Notes: generated by a model from the sequence alone, not told the origin. A stretch of DNA of 64,000 nucleotides from Kordiimonadales bacterium IMCC3096 (GCA_016865035.1 CP018227.1:404001-468000), one strand, 5' to 3'; positions 19,057-29,850 are shown, numbered from the stretch's first letter. Numbers and translations: made by a program.

Positions 19057-19905
19057 TCAGACCGGCCGGTCGCCGTTGACCGTGACACGGTGCATTTCCC
19101 GTGTCGCATCACCATAGTCCGCGATGGCGTAGTGCTGCGTGCACCGGTTGTCCCAGAAAGCAACGGAGCCTTCCTCCCAGCGGAAACGGCAGGTGAACTC
19201 GGGCCTCTTCAGGTGATCGAACAGGAACTCAAGGATCGCCTTGGACTCCTTGCCGGAGACGCCGACCAGTTTCTGGGTGAAGATGGAATTGACGTAGAGC
19301 GCCTTCCGGCCCGTCACCGGATGGGTCCGGACCACCGGGTGTTCCGCCGGGGCCAGCGAATTCCGGTCCGCATGAATCTCCCGCTTCCGGTCATCGGAGA
19401 CCTGCTTGTCATAGGCCTTCTCGAAGTTGGCCCGGCCTGCCGTATTGAGCGCGGTCATGCCGTCCAGATAGCGCTTCATGCGCTCGGAGAGGGATTCATA
19501 GGCCGCGTACATGTTGGCCCACATGGTGTCGCCGCCATGGTCGGGGACCTGCCGCGCCAGCAGGATCGATCCCATCGGCGGCTCCTCCTGAAACGTCACG
19601 TCGGAGTGCCAGGCATTCGCGGCGGAACGGTTCTCCTTCGAGCTCTTCAGGATCAGCACTTCCGGATGATCTGCCAGGTTGGGCGCGTAGGGATGGACAT
19701 GCAGCGTTCCGAACTGACGCGCGAAGGCCACATGCTCCCCCGGCGTGACATGCTGGTCCCGCAGGAAGATCACCTGATGCTCCATCAGCGCGTCATGCAC
19801 CTCCTGGAACACCTGGTTGCCCATGGGCTCCGCCATGTTCAGACCTTCGATCTCGGCGCCCAGGGCACCTGCGATCGGCTTCACGTTGATCCGTTCGTAT
19901 CCCAT
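19057..19905 (-). CDS. TauD/TfdA family 2-oxoglutarate-dependent dioxygenase
   Basis: A 282-residue cytoplasmic Fe(II)/2-oxoglutarate oxygenase. H100 and D102 (WHSDVTF) and H258 (TQHYAIADYG) form the metal triad; an arginine in the EMHRVTV segment near the C-terminus should bind 2-oxoglutarate. Family members release sulfite from taurine, cleave 2,4-D ethers, or hydroxylate other acids. As the second gene of the TetR-led operon it probably attacks the compound brought in by the TAXI-TRAP system. Whether it is a sulfonate, ether or other acid cannot be read from the sequence. Confidence 0.88.
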   Translation of the reverse strand: MGYERINVKPIAGALGAEIEGLNMAEPMGNQVFQEVHDALMEHQVIFLRDQHVTPGEHVAFARQFGTLHVHPYAPNLADHPEVLILKSSKENRSAANAWHSDVTFQEEPPMGSILLARQVPDHGGDTMWANMYAAYESLSERMKRYLDGMTALNTAGRANFEKAYDKQVSDDRKREIHADRNSLAPAEHPVVRTHPVTGRKALYVNSIFTQKLVGVSGKESKAILEFLFDHLKRPEFTCRFRWEEGSVAFWDNRCTQHYAIADYGDATREMHRVTVNGDRPV

Positions 19906-19950
19906 AACTCTGGTCTCCTCCCCAGGATGCCCGGTTATTCCAGCCGCCAG

Positions 19951-20649
19951 TCAGGCGGCTTCGCGCCCGGTTGTCTTAGCTTCGGTTGATCTCAACGGCG
20001 CTGAAACGCCGCCGACCCACATGTCGATCAGGGTCCCGATTGCCCGCTGCAGATCGAAGGGCTTGCCCTGCGCCTCCATACGTTTGCGGTGTACGTCGAT
20101 ATCGGCAAGGGCAAATGTGCCTGCGCGCATCATGATGATGAAACGCTGACGCAGTACAGTCTCTGGAATCTCGGGCAGCAGCGTCTTGAGAATCTCGAAC
20201 GACCGGCGCAGTCCGCCGTCGAGCCGGCCGCGCACGAAGTCATCGATGTTGGCGTCGGTCGAGAGGAACATCTCGGTCAGGAACTTGATGTAGTTGCCGC
20301 CGCCATCCGTCGAATCCAGCAACTCGGCCGTGGGCAGGGAGACGGCCTCCGCCACGCAGCGTACGTCGTTCAGCCGACCTTCCCGCTCCATCCGATCAAG
20401 CAGATTCATGCGGTTGGCATCAAGGCACCGCATCCGCTTCTCGAAGATGGCCTCGATCAGGCCGTCACGCGACCCGAAATGGTAGTGCAGGGCGGAGGCG
20501 TTCTTCTGCCCGGCCTCCCGCGTGATCTCGCGCAGGGAGACGCCGTTGATGCCGCGTTCGCCCATCAATCGTTCAGCGGTCAGAAGCAGGCGTTCCCGGG
20601 TATCCACGTCGAAATTCCCAATGTCCGGAGCAAGGCCCTTGCCTTGCAT
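19951..20649 (-). CDS. TetR family transcriptional regulator
   Basis: A 232-residue regulator. The HTH is at residues 17-65 (RLLLTAERLMGERGINGVSLREITREAGQ ... ALHYHFGSRDGLIEAIF). The C-terminal ligand domain is not assigned. It is the first gene of the minus-strand catabolic operon and lies back to back with the acyl-CoA dehydrogenase gene; a CTAAT-type palindrome at 20661-20678, 12 bases before its start, is its likely operator. It would therefore control itself, the transporter operon and possibly the divergent dehydrogenase. Confidence 0.86.
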   Translation of the reverse strand: MQGKGLAPDIGNFDVDTRERLLLTAERLMGERGINGVSLREITREAGQKNASALHYHFGSRDGLIEAIFEKRMRCLDANRMNLLDRMEREGRLNDVRCVAEAVSLPTAELLDSTDGGGNYIKFLTEMFLSTDANIDDFVRGRLDGGLRRSFEILKTLLPEIPETVLRQRFIIMMRAGTFALADIDVHRKRMEAQGKPFDLQRAIGTLIDMWVGGVSAPLRSTEAKTTGREAA

Positions 20650-20660
20650 TCGCGAAAAAT

Positions 20661-20678
20661 CTAATACACATGCATTAG
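20661..20678. promoter_or_regulatory. Palindromic operator between tetR and acyl-CoA dehydrogenase gene
   Basis: CTAATACA-CA-TGCATTAG: two 8-base arms match at 7 of 8 positions around a 2-base centre. It sits 12 bases upstream of the TetR start codon in a 148-base divergent promoter region, where a TetR dimer site is expected. No clear -35/-10 pair was found for the dehydrogenase gene. Confidence 0.55.
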
Positions 20679-20797
20679 TGGTGCAAGCCTGGTTTTTGGC
20701 AGGATTGTCCGACGCAAATGCAAACGACCATCGACTGCCAGTCTAACCTGCTGCCATCAATTCTGAAGTAGAACCACAAATCGTCGGGGAGGACGCC

Positions 20798-22042
20798 TTG
20801 CATTTCGAACATAGCAGCAGAACCACGGAGATCGCCGCGCAGGTCGAGGAAATCTTCCAGAACGACATTCTGCCGGGGAACCGTGCCTACATGGCCGCGA
20901 CGGAGCGGGACCACGATCTGACGCCCCCGCTGCTGGCCGAACTGAAACGGAAGGCCTTTGATCTGGGTCTGTGGAACATGGCCCTGCCCCAGCTGGCGGA
21001 CGACGAACCGGGGACGCGCCTGAGCAATCTGGAGTTCGCCGCCATCGCGGAAATCCTTGGCCGCGTCGGCTGGGCGTCGGAGGTCTTCAACTGCCACGCC
21101 CCCGACACGCCCAACATGGAAATCCTGCAGATGTTCGGCACACCGGAACAGAAGGCGGAATGGCTGGCACCGCTGCTGCTGGGCCAGGTCAGGTCCTCCT
21201 TCGCCATGACGGAGCCGGACGTTGCCTCGTCAGACGCGAACAACATCGCGACGCGGATGGAACGGCGGGGCGACACCTATGTCGTCAATGGCCGCAAGTG
21301 GTTCGCGACCGGTGCAGCCAACCCCGACTGCAAGCTGCTGATCGTCGTCGGCGTGACCAACCCGGACGCGCCGCGCGGACGGCAGCATTCCATGCTGATC
21401 GTGCCGAAGGACACGCCGGGCATCACCGTCGTGCGCAGCCTTTCGGTGCTGAACCACATGGATCACCGCACCCCCCACACCGAACTGCTGTTCGAGGATG
21501 TGGAAGTGCCTGTCGCCAACCTGCTGGGAGAGGAAGGCGCCGGTTTCCTGATCGGCCAGGCACGGCTGGGTCCGGCAAGGGTGCATCACTGCATGCGGGC
21601 CATCGGCCGCTGCGAGGTGCTGATCCGGCTGATGGTGGAGCGTGCCGGCCGTCGCAGCACCTTCGGCAAGACCATCCGCGAATACAGCTCCGTGCAGGCG
21701 GCCATCGCCGAATCCCGGCTGGCGCTGGAGCAGGCGCGGCTGCTGGTGCAGCGCACCGCCTGGCGGCTGGACCGGGAGGGCAACAAGGCGGCCCGCAAGG
21801 ACGTATCCCTGATCAAGGTCGCCGTCGCCAGCGCCTATCACGACATCTGCAACCACGGCATCCAGATCTTCGGTGCCATGGGCGTCACGGAGGATGCGCC
21901 CTTCGCCGACGCGCTCGCCACCGCCCGGGCGTTCCGTATCTATGACGGCCCCGACGAGGTGCATCTGCAGACGATCTTCCGTCTGGAGGAAAAGGAAGGC
22001 GAAGGCCAGGACCTGATGAGCGCCTATACCGGCCGCTACTGA
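20798..22042 (+). CDS. Acyl-CoA dehydrogenase family protein
   Basis: A 414-residue FAD enzyme that introduces a trans-2 double bond into an acyl-CoA. Conserved segments are SFAMTEPDVASSDANNIATR (FAD/substrate contact), GRKWFATGAANPDCKLLIVVG, and the C-terminal QIFGAMGVTEDAPFADALATARAFRIYDGPDEVH; the overall plan is that of eukaryote-type ACAD10/11-like dehydrogenases. The start is TTG at 20798, 6 bases after GGGGAGG; no ATG or GTG gives a full N-terminus. It is divergent from the TetR-TauD-TRAP operon and probably completes the same pathway. Confidence 0.88.
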   Translation: MHFEHSSRTTEIAAQVEEIFQNDILPGNRAYMAATERDHDLTPPLLAELKRKAFDLGLWNMALPQLADDEPGTRLSNLEFAAIAEILGRVGWASEVFNCHAPDTPNMEILQMFGTPEQKAEWLAPLLLGQVRSSFAMTEPDVASSDANNIATRMERRGDTYVVNGRKWFATGAANPDCKLLIVVGVTNPDAPRGRQHSMLIVPKDTPGITVVRSLSVLNHMDHRTPHTELLFEDVEVPVANLLGEEGAGFLIGQARLGPARVHHCMRAIGRCEVLIRLMVERAGRRSTFGKTIREYSSVQAAIAESRLALEQARLLVQRTAWRLDREGNKAARKDVSLIKVAVASAYHDICNHGIQIFGAMGVTEDAPFADALATARAFRIYDGPDEVHLQTIFRLEEKEGEGQDLMSAYTGRY

Positions 22043-22101
22043 ACCGGAAGGCCGTGAGGCAGCTGGGACGGCACTGGCACGCGCCGCCCCCTGCCCGTGC
22101 C

Positions 22102-23469
22102 TCAGTAGGTCAGTTCGATCCAGGCAACGTGGCCATCCACGGGCCATGCCTTGGCGGCAATGGTCTCGTCGACATCCCCGTCGGCGAAGCGACCGACAAC
22201 CGTCTGGCCGGAGGATTCCGGGAAGGTGATCCAGACCTTCCAGCCATTCGGCACCTCGTGATCGTTCAGGCCGCTCGCCCGCTCCCCGTTGAAGGTCACG
22301 GTGTCATCGGCACCGAAGTAGCCGCGCGGACGCATCATCTGCAGCGCCCCCGCCTGCCCCTCGGCCTCCCTGGCCTGCGGATAGAGACGCAGGTTCACCA
22401 GATCGGATGAACGGGGGAAGGCAGAGCGATAGATATGGTGGACCGGATAGCCCTCGGCCTGGATGCGGAATTCATAGGGCTGGTCGTTCTTCGCCGCGAA
22501 CGGTCCCCACATGCCATCTTCACCGATGGTCTGCTCATGCACCGGCTCACCCATCCGCGCACCGCTTTCGGGATCGGTCTCGAAGACGCTGACCTTCGCA
22601 CCAACCAGCGCCAGGTTGGTCGGACGGTCCGCAGCCCAGCCGGAGACTTCCCCGTTCAGGACCGGCGTTTCCTCCGGTCTGACCGCAGCGGAAAATGTCG
22701 GGTGGCCTGCAACCACCTTGAAGATCTCGTGGAAGGCCCGGGTCGAATAGGCCGTCTCCCGGTGGTCAACGCCGTCCAGCACGATATTGGTCGCGCCACG
22801 CAGTTCGGCATTCGCGTAGGTCGCACCGGTCGGCTGTCCCGCACGCCCGATGAAGTCCCCCATGGGCTGCGCATAGAGGTCGAACCTGTCGGAACGGATG
22901 GTCACGGTCGGCAGGCCGGGTACCACTTCGCTGACGGCGTTCAGACCGGAGAGAAATGTTCCGGCGCCATTGTATTCCGATCCCATGACCGCCCCCGGCG
23001 CGACGAACACGCCGTGATGCACGCAACCGGTAAGGATCAGCGCCGCCGCATTGGCCGCGCCGCCCGCGTTCTGCACATAGTTCCGGATGGTCTGGCAGCC
23101 ACGCGAGTTGCCGACCATGATGACCTTGTCGGCCCCGGTCTCCAGCTTCACACGCGCCACGAACCCGGCGAGCTGCGCGGCGACGTCGGTGGTCGATGAC
23201 CGATTCTCCTGCGCCACCGTATCGTCGGAACGTGCACCCGGATGATCCAGATCCACCGCGAACATCCGGTCGCGCGGATAGCCATTGGACTCGAAACGCC
23301 ATTTCTGCACGATCCAGGCGGAAGCGCTGTCACTGTCGCCGTGGACGAAGACGATCGGCAGCGGGTCCGCGGCCTGCGCAGTCCCCGACAGGGTTACCGC
23401 CATCAGTCCTGCGGCGGCAGTTGTCGCCACGCATTTCATCATCCCCGTCAGTCGTGTTCCGGTTGTCAT
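22102..23469 (-). CDS. Secreted alpha/beta hydrolase (lipase/esterase-like)
   Basis: A 455-residue exported hydrolase. Signal peptide residues 1-33 end at GTAQA/ADP. The alpha/beta fold begins LPIVFVHGDSDSASAW with the oxyanion-hole HG, and the nucleophile serine is in GNSRGCQ near residue 120. After about residue 270 comes an extra beta-rich part (VLNGEVSGWA ... GAKVSVFETD), perhaps a carboxypeptidase-regulatory-like domain, and a C-terminal beta segment. It probably cleaves esters or a polyester outside the cell; acyl products could feed the neighbouring CoA ligases. Ribosome site GGGGGAAACG precedes ATG 23469. Confidence 0.75.
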   Translation of the reverse strand: MTTGTRLTGMMKCVATTAAAGLMAVTLSGTAQAADPLPIVFVHGDSDSASAWIVQKWRFESNGYPRDRMFAVDLDHPGARSDDTVAQENRSSTTDVAAQLAGFVARVKLETGADKVIMVGNSRGCQTIRNYVQNAGGAANAAALILTGCVHHGVFVAPGAVMGSEYNGAGTFLSGLNAVSEVVPGLPTVTIRSDRFDLYAQPMGDFIGRAGQPTGATYANAELRGATNIVLDGVDHRETAYSTRAFHEIFKVVAGHPTFSAAVRPEETPVLNGEVSGWAADRPTNLALVGAKVSVFETDPESGARMGEPVHEQTIGEDGMWGPFAAKNDQPYEFRIQAEGYPVHHIYRSAFPRSSDLVNLRLYPQAREAEGQAGALQMMRPRGYFGADDTVTFNGERASGLNDHEVPNGWKVWITFPESSGQTVVGRFADGDVDETIAAKAWPVDGHVAWIELTY

Positions 23470-23601
23470 TCGTTTCCCCCCTTTTTCCAGAGCGCGGCAG
23501 CATGACCTGTTTCAGCGATATCGATAACCCAGCATTCTTTCGTCTCCGCGACAGATCAGGCGGTATCCCCCGATGCGCCGCAGGCTGCGACCCCGGAATG
23601 C

Positions 23602-23629
23602 TTGACCGTCCCTGTCGCTCGCGTATGTT
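23602..23629 (+). promoter_or_regulatory. Putative sigma-70 promoter for acyl-CoA synthetase
   Basis: TTGACC (23602-23607) and TATGTT (23624-23629) with a 16-base spacer lie 63 bases before the ATG at 23693. The match to alphaproteobacterial housekeeping promoters is fairly good. The rest of this 223-base gap between divergent genes shows nothing else I can name. Confidence 0.45.
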
Positions 23630-23692
23630 CCGCGCCAATTTCGCGGGCGCCTTGATGGCGGCCTGTCTGGTGTCTCATGGGAGGATGAAACG

Positions 23693-25336
<1,644 letters not shown>

Positions 25337-25341
25337 GGGTC

Positions 25342-27237
25342 ATGGGTGCATATGATGACGTCTACAACGGCTGGAAGGCCGATCCGGAAGGCTTCTGGGC
25401 GGAGGCCGCGAAGGGCATCGACTGGTTCAGGCCCTTCGACACCGTCCTGGACGACAGCAATGCGCCCTTCACCCGCTGGTTCGCCGGCGGCGAACTGAAC
25501 ACCTGCCACAATTGCCTGGACCGGCATGTGGCAGGCGGGCGGGCCGATCAGGTGGCGCTGATCCATGACAGCCCGATCACCGGGACGGTGCAGAAGTTCA
25601 CCTACAAGGAACTGCTGAACCGTGTCGCGCATTTTGCCGGTGCCTTGCAGGCGCGTGGTGTGGAGAAGGGTGATCGGGTCATCATCTACATGCCGATGAT
25701 CCCGGAGGCTGCGGTGGCCATGCTGGCCTGTGCCCGCATCGGTGCCGTGCACTCGGTCGTCTTCGGCGGCTTCGCCCCCAACGAACTGGCCACCCGCATC
25801 GACGATTCCACGCCGAAGCTGATCGTGACGGCAAGCTGCGGGCTGGAGCCGGGGCGGGTGATCGAATACATGCCGCTGGTGCATGGCGCGATCGACCTGT
25901 CGAAGCACAAGCCGGACGGCTGCATCATCTTCCCGCGCGAGCAGGTCCCGGATTTCGAGGTACGGGAAGGCGACATGCTCTGGGCCGATGCGCTGCAGGG
26001 GGTTTCCCCCGCCGACTGCGTGCCCGTGCAGGCAACGGATCCGCTCTACATCCTCTATACCTCCGGCACCACCGGCCAGCCCAAGGGCGTGATCCGCGAC
26101 AACGGCGGTCATGCCGTGGCGCTGAAGTGGTCGATGAAGAACCTCTATGACGCCAACCCGGGGGAGACATTCTGGGCCGCATCCGATGTCGGCTGGGTCG
26201 TTGGCCATTCCTACATCGTCTATGCGCCGCTGCTGCATGGTGCGACCACGATCCTGTTCGAGGGCAAGCCCGTCGGGACGCCCGATCCGGGCACCTTCTG
26301 GCGGGTCATCGCCGACCACGACGTGCGGGTGATGTTCACCGCGCCGACCGCGTTCCGCGCGATCAAGCAGCAGGACCCGGACGGCGAGTTCATCGGCAAG
26401 TACGACCTGTCGAAGTTCCGCATCCTGTTCCTGGCCGGAGAGCGCGCCGATTCCGACACCATCCAGTGGGCCGAGAACCAGCTCAAGGTGCCGGTGATCG
26501 ACCACTGGTGGCAGACGGAAACCGGCTGGCCCATGGCCATCAACCCGATGGGGATCGAGCCGCTGCCGGTGAAGTACGGCAGCCCGACGCGCGCCGTTCC
26601 CGGTTACGAGATCCATGCTCTGGATGAGGGCGGGCACCCGGTCCCCGCAGGGCAGATGGGGGCGATCGCGGTGAAACTGCCGCTGCCGCCAAGCTCCCTG
26701 CCGACGCTCTGGAACGCCGACGAGCGCTTCAAGTCCGCCTATCTCGCGGCCTATCCCGGTTACTACAACACCGGTGACGCGGGCATGATCGACGCGGATG
26801 GCTACATCTACATCATGTCGCGCACCGATGATGTCATCAACGTCGCCGGGCATCGCCTCTCCACCGGCGCGATGGAGGAAGTGCTGTCGCAGCACCCGGA
26901 CGTGGCAGAGTGCGCTGTCTTTGGTGTCGAGGACCAGTTGAAGGGCCAGTTACCGCTGGGTGTGATCGTGCTGAAGGCCGGTGCCGAGAAGCCTCTGGCG
27001 GACATCGAGCGTGATTGCGTCGCCATGGTGCGTCAGCAGATCGGTGCCGTCGCGGCCTTCAAGCTGGTGACCGCCGTGAAACGCCTGCCCAAGACCCGCT
27101 CCGGCAAGGTGCTGCGCGCCACGATGCAGAAGATCGCCGACGGCGTCGACTTCAAGACCCCCGCCACCATCGACGACCCCGCCATCATCGACGAGGTCCG
27201 GGAATCACTGGCGACACTCGGCTATCCCAAGGGCTGA
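25342..27237 (+). CDS. prpE: Propionyl-CoA synthetase (AMP-forming)
   Basis: A 631-residue AMP-forming ligase of the acetyl/propionyl-CoA synthetase branch. The N-terminal ACS domain (YNGWKADPEGFWAEAAKGIDW, LNTCHNCLDRHV) matches PrpE, as do the P-loop YTSGTTGQPKG, the DVGWVVGHSYIVYAPLLHG segment and the C-terminal TRSGKVLRATMQKIADG with the acetylatable lysine. It activates propionate for the methylcitrate or methylmalonyl route. The start is ATG 25342, 5 bases after the upstream stop. It ends before a hairpin facing the convergent alkylsulfatase. Confidence 0.9.
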   Translation: MGAYDDVYNGWKADPEGFWAEAAKGIDWFRPFDTVLDDSNAPFTRWFAGGELNTCHNCLDRHVAGGRADQVALIHDSPITGTVQKFTYKELLNRVAHFAGALQARGVEKGDRVIIYMPMIPEAAVAMLACARIGAVHSVVFGGFAPNELATRIDDSTPKLIVTASCGLEPGRVIEYMPLVHGAIDLSKHKPDGCIIFPREQVPDFEVREGDMLWADALQGVSPADCVPVQATDPLYILYTSGTTGQPKGVIRDNGGHAVALKWSMKNLYDANPGETFWAASDVGWVVGHSYIVYAPLLHGATTILFEGKPVGTPDPGTFWRVIADHDVRVMFTAPTAFRAIKQQDPDGEFIGKYDLSKFRILFLAGERADSDTIQWAENQLKVPVIDHWWQTETGWPMAINPMGIEPLPVKYGSPTRAVPGYEIHALDEGGHPVPAGQMGAIAVKLPLPPSSLPTLWNADERFKSAYLAAYPGYYNTGDAGMIDADGYIYIMSRTDDVINVAGHRLSTGAMEEVLSQHPDVAECAVFGVEDQLKGQLPLGVIVLKAGAEKPLADIERDCVAMVRQQIGAVAAFKLVTAVKRLPKTRSGKVLRATMQKIADGVDFKTPATIDDPAIIDEVRESLATLGYPKG

Positions 27238-27268
27238 GATACAGCCGATTCCGGGACGCCTGCTCCCC

Positions 27269-27291
27269 CCTTCCCCCTCGACGGGGGAAGG
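27269..27291. terminator. Perfect hairpin between prpE and alkylsulfatase genes
   Basis: CCTTCCCCC (27269-27277) and GGGGGAAGG (27283-27291) form a 9-bp stem around a 5-base loop in the gap between two convergent genes. There is no T-run. The surrounding GCCGGGATGAGGGTG is typical of a dispersed alphaproteobacterial palindrome; it may still serve as a two-way terminator. Confidence 0.45.
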
Positions 27292-27385
27292 CCGGGATGA
27301 GGGTGAACCGGCAAGGCCGAATACAACAACAGATGCCGCACCCGTACCTGATACGGGTGCCCACTGATACATTGCGGTCGCGGCT

Positions 27386-29317
27386 TCAGTCCGGGCCGGG
27401 CACACCTGGTCCGGGGGTCAGGATGTCGAACTGCATGCCGAAGGTATCGAGCATGTCGAACAGGTCCTCGATCACCGCGCGGTCGCCATCGATGCCCAGC
27501 GCGCCCGAGGTGACGGCATCTGCAACGGAGACCTTGCCGACGATCAGGCCGACCAGCACTTCGCGCGTCGTCGTCACGGTCGCCGCCGGTGCCTTCGCCA
27601 CCTTGCCCATCAACTGGGTCAGTGTCTCGTTGCTGAGGGTGTGACAGACCTTTTCATCCCGGTCGCTCAGGTTCCAGTTCACCTGCCAGCGCTTGCCGAT
27701 GGCCTTTGATGAATCCAGCCGCACGGCAATGAAGTCGAACAGGATGTCGGTCGATACCGCCCCCAGCAGGTCGGGGCTGAGGATCGGGCGCGGCGGCAGC
27801 TTCATCACTCCGTGGCGCAGTTCCTGCGCGGCATAGAGGTAGGCGTTGCGCCAGGTCGCCGACTCCGCCTGATAGCCGAGCTGTTCGAAGGCATCGGCGG
27901 CCAGATGTTTCGCCGCTTCGTTGTCCGGGTCCGCGAACAGCACGTGATAGAGCACCTGCGCCACCCAGCGGTATTCGCCATTGTCGAAATCGGCCTGCGC
28001 GCGGGCCAGCACCTCCGGCGCACCGCCCATGTAATCGACGTACTTCACGGCGGCGTGGCGCGGCGGCAGCGGGTTCAGGTTCGCCGGATTGCCGTCATAC
28101 CAGCTCAGGTAGCGCTGGAAGACCGCCTTGGAATTGTGGCTGACCGATCCGTAGTAGCCCCGCATCCGGAAGTCTGTGGCAAGCGAGGGCGGGATGTCCA
28201 GCACCTCCGCGATCTCCGCCGGACGCCAGCCATGGTTCATCAGGCGCACGGTCTGGTCGTGGATGTACTTGTAGAGGTCGCGCTGACGTTCCAGGAACGC
28301 CACGATGTTCTCCGATCCCCACGTGGGCCAGTGATGCTGGCAGATCAGCGCCTCCGTCCGGCTGCCGAACTTCTCCACCGCGTCCGCCAGGTAGTACGAC
28401 CAGATGCGCGGGTCCCTGACTTCGGAACCGCGCAGGGGGCAGAAGTTGTGCAGCAGCGGCGTCGCGTTCTCCGCCATGTTCAGGACCCCCAGTTCGGGGA
28501 AGAACATGTGCATCTCCGCCGGGGCCTCGGTGCCCGGGGCCAGATGGAAATCCACCTGCAGGCCATCCACCACGTGGCGCTCCACCGCTTCCCGGATCAG
28601 ATGCGTGGGCGCCAGCAGGGTGACACGGCCACGGGCCGTGACCTTGCCCAGCCCAGCATCCACCTGCCCTTGCGGTCCGGGCCGCAGCAGCGGACCGAAC
28701 TGGAACTGCGCCCGCCGGCTCATGGCATTCCCGGCCAGCACGTTCTCCCCGCCAACGGCCTCCATGAAGCCGTCAGGCGCGTAGATGTCGCATTCGCCCG
28801 CATCCACCGCCTGCTGCGTGGCGATGCCCTTCACGCCGCCATAGTGATCGACATGGCTGTGGGTATAGAAGACGGCCTTCACCGGCACGCGCGGGCGATG
28901 GCGGTAATAGAGTTCCAGACCCGCCTGCGCGACCTCCGCCGTCGTCATGCAGTCGATGATGATCAGCCCGGTCGCGCCTTCGATGATTGTCATGTTGGCC
29001 AGGTCCATGCCCCGGACCTGCCAGACACGGTCCACCACCCTGAACAGGCCGTTGGCCATGTTGAGCCGCGCCATGCGCAGCAGGCTGGGATTGACGGTCG
29101 GAATATCCTCCGTGCCTTCCAGGAAGTCATAGGCCGGCAGGTTCCAGACCACCGTGCCGCCCTCGGTCTTCACCACCCCTCCGTCCGGCACCGCCTCCAC
29201 CAGTCCGCGCGCGGCATTGGCGAAATCATCCGACTGGTCGAAGTCCAGTCGCGCGCGCAGCCGCTCGTGCGCGGCGCGTGTTGCCTCAGTTGCAGACTTC
29301 TGTTCCGCGTTGCCCAT
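27386..29317 (-). CDS. Alkylsulfatase, metallo-beta-lactamase type (SdsA1/BDS1-like)
   Basis: A 643-residue enzyme that hydrolyses primary alkyl sulfates (such as dodecyl sulfate) to alcohol and sulfate. The zinc motif is THSHVDHYGG (H153, H155, D157, H158); further ligands are in the AENATPLLHNF and QHHWPTWG segments. A helical dimerisation domain follows, and the last 120 residues are an SCP2-like lipid-binding domain. I start at ATG 29317, 8 bases after GGAGG. From that start no signal peptide is seen, unlike secreted SdsA1, so it may act in the cytoplasm. It is well matched to the fatty-acid activation genes nearby. Confidence 0.92.
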   Translation of the reverse strand: MGNAEQKSATEATRAAHERLRARLDFDQSDDFANAARGLVEAVPDGGVVKTEGGTVVWNLPAYDFLEGTEDIPTVNPSLLRMARLNMANGLFRVVDRVWQVRGMDLANMTIIEGATGLIIIDCMTTAEVAQAGLELYYRHRPRVPVKAVFYTHSHVDHYGGVKGIATQQAVDAGECDIYAPDGFMEAVGGENVLAGNAMSRRAQFQFGPLLRPGPQGQVDAGLGKVTARGRVTLLAPTHLIREAVERHVVDGLQVDFHLAPGTEAPAEMHMFFPELGVLNMAENATPLLHNFCPLRGSEVRDPRIWSYYLADAVEKFGSRTEALICQHHWPTWGSENIVAFLERQRDLYKYIHDQTVRLMNHGWRPAEIAEVLDIPPSLATDFRMRGYYGSVSHNSKAVFQRYLSWYDGNPANLNPLPPRHAAVKYVDYMGGAPEVLARAQADFDNGEYRWVAQVLYHVLFADPDNEAAKHLAADAFEQLGYQAESATWRNAYLYAAQELRHGVMKLPPRPILSPDLLGAVSTDILFDFIAVRLDSSKAIGKRWQVNWNLSDRDEKVCHTLSNETLTQLMGKVAKAPAATVTTTREVLVGLIVGKVSVADAVTSGALGIDGDRAVIEDLFDMLDTFGMQFDILTPGPGVPGPD

Positions 29318-29394
29318 CTCTGTCGCCTCCCCCGGTGCATGTCCGCCACATACTGGAACAATGCGGCACTGCGGGGAAGTGAATGGGGCGGTGT

Positions 29395-29850
29395 TCAGTC
29401 GGCGGGCACACTCATTGACGACTGGACGGACAGGTCGCCCCAGCTCGTGCACAGTTCCACGTCGATGATGATCATGGGCCGCTGCGCCAGCGCCATCCCG
29501 CGGTATTGGGGATAGCGGGCGCGCAGGAGTTCGATGGCCATGTGCAGCTCCGCCGCGACCGGTTCCACCCGTGCCCTGCCCCGCAGCATGACCCAGCCGA
29601 GATCCGACCAGTCATCTGCGTAGCGGTCGATCATCAGGCAGACCCGCTCATTCTCCATGACGTTGCGCAGGCGCTTGAGATCGCGCGGATCGCCACGCTT
29701 CGGCTTCTCGTCGATCGGGATGAAGACAGTGTTGCCCGCAATGGCGAAACAGACCGGGACCACATGCGGAAATCCGGCCCCATCCGCCGTGCCCAGGCGA
29801 CCGACTGGCCGGTCCTTGATGAATGAGCGTTCCTCGGTTGGGATAATCAT
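29395..29850 (-). CDS. Pyridoxamine 5'-phosphate oxidase family protein (TIGR03668-like)
   Basis: A 151-residue split-barrel flavin/F420-binding protein. The order VGRLGTADGAGFPHVVPVCFAI, IPIDEKPKR, LKRLRNVMENERVCLMIDRY and DDWSDLGWVMLRGRARV closely matches the TIGR03668 group, described as F420-dependent. It could reduce a small molecule or bind F420, but cofactor use is inferred from the family only. ATG 29850 has a GGGAGAA site; longer starts would overlap the divergent LLM gene. It lies 77 bases upstream of the alkylsulfatase on the same strand. Confidence 0.83.
   Translation of the reverse strand: MIIPTEERSFIKDRPVGRLGTADGAGFPHVVPVCFAIAGNTVFIPIDEKPKRGDPRDLKRLRNVMENERVCLMIDRYADDWSDLGWVMLRGRARVEPVAAELHMAIELLRARYPQYRGMALAQRPMIIIDVELCTSWGDLSVQSSMSVPAD

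Noticed and set aside
18325..19989. A 554-codon plus-strand frame opposite the TRAP permease and TauD genes
   Set aside because: It crosses two well-supported genes on the other strand and encodes a Arg/Gln/His-rich sequence without family features.
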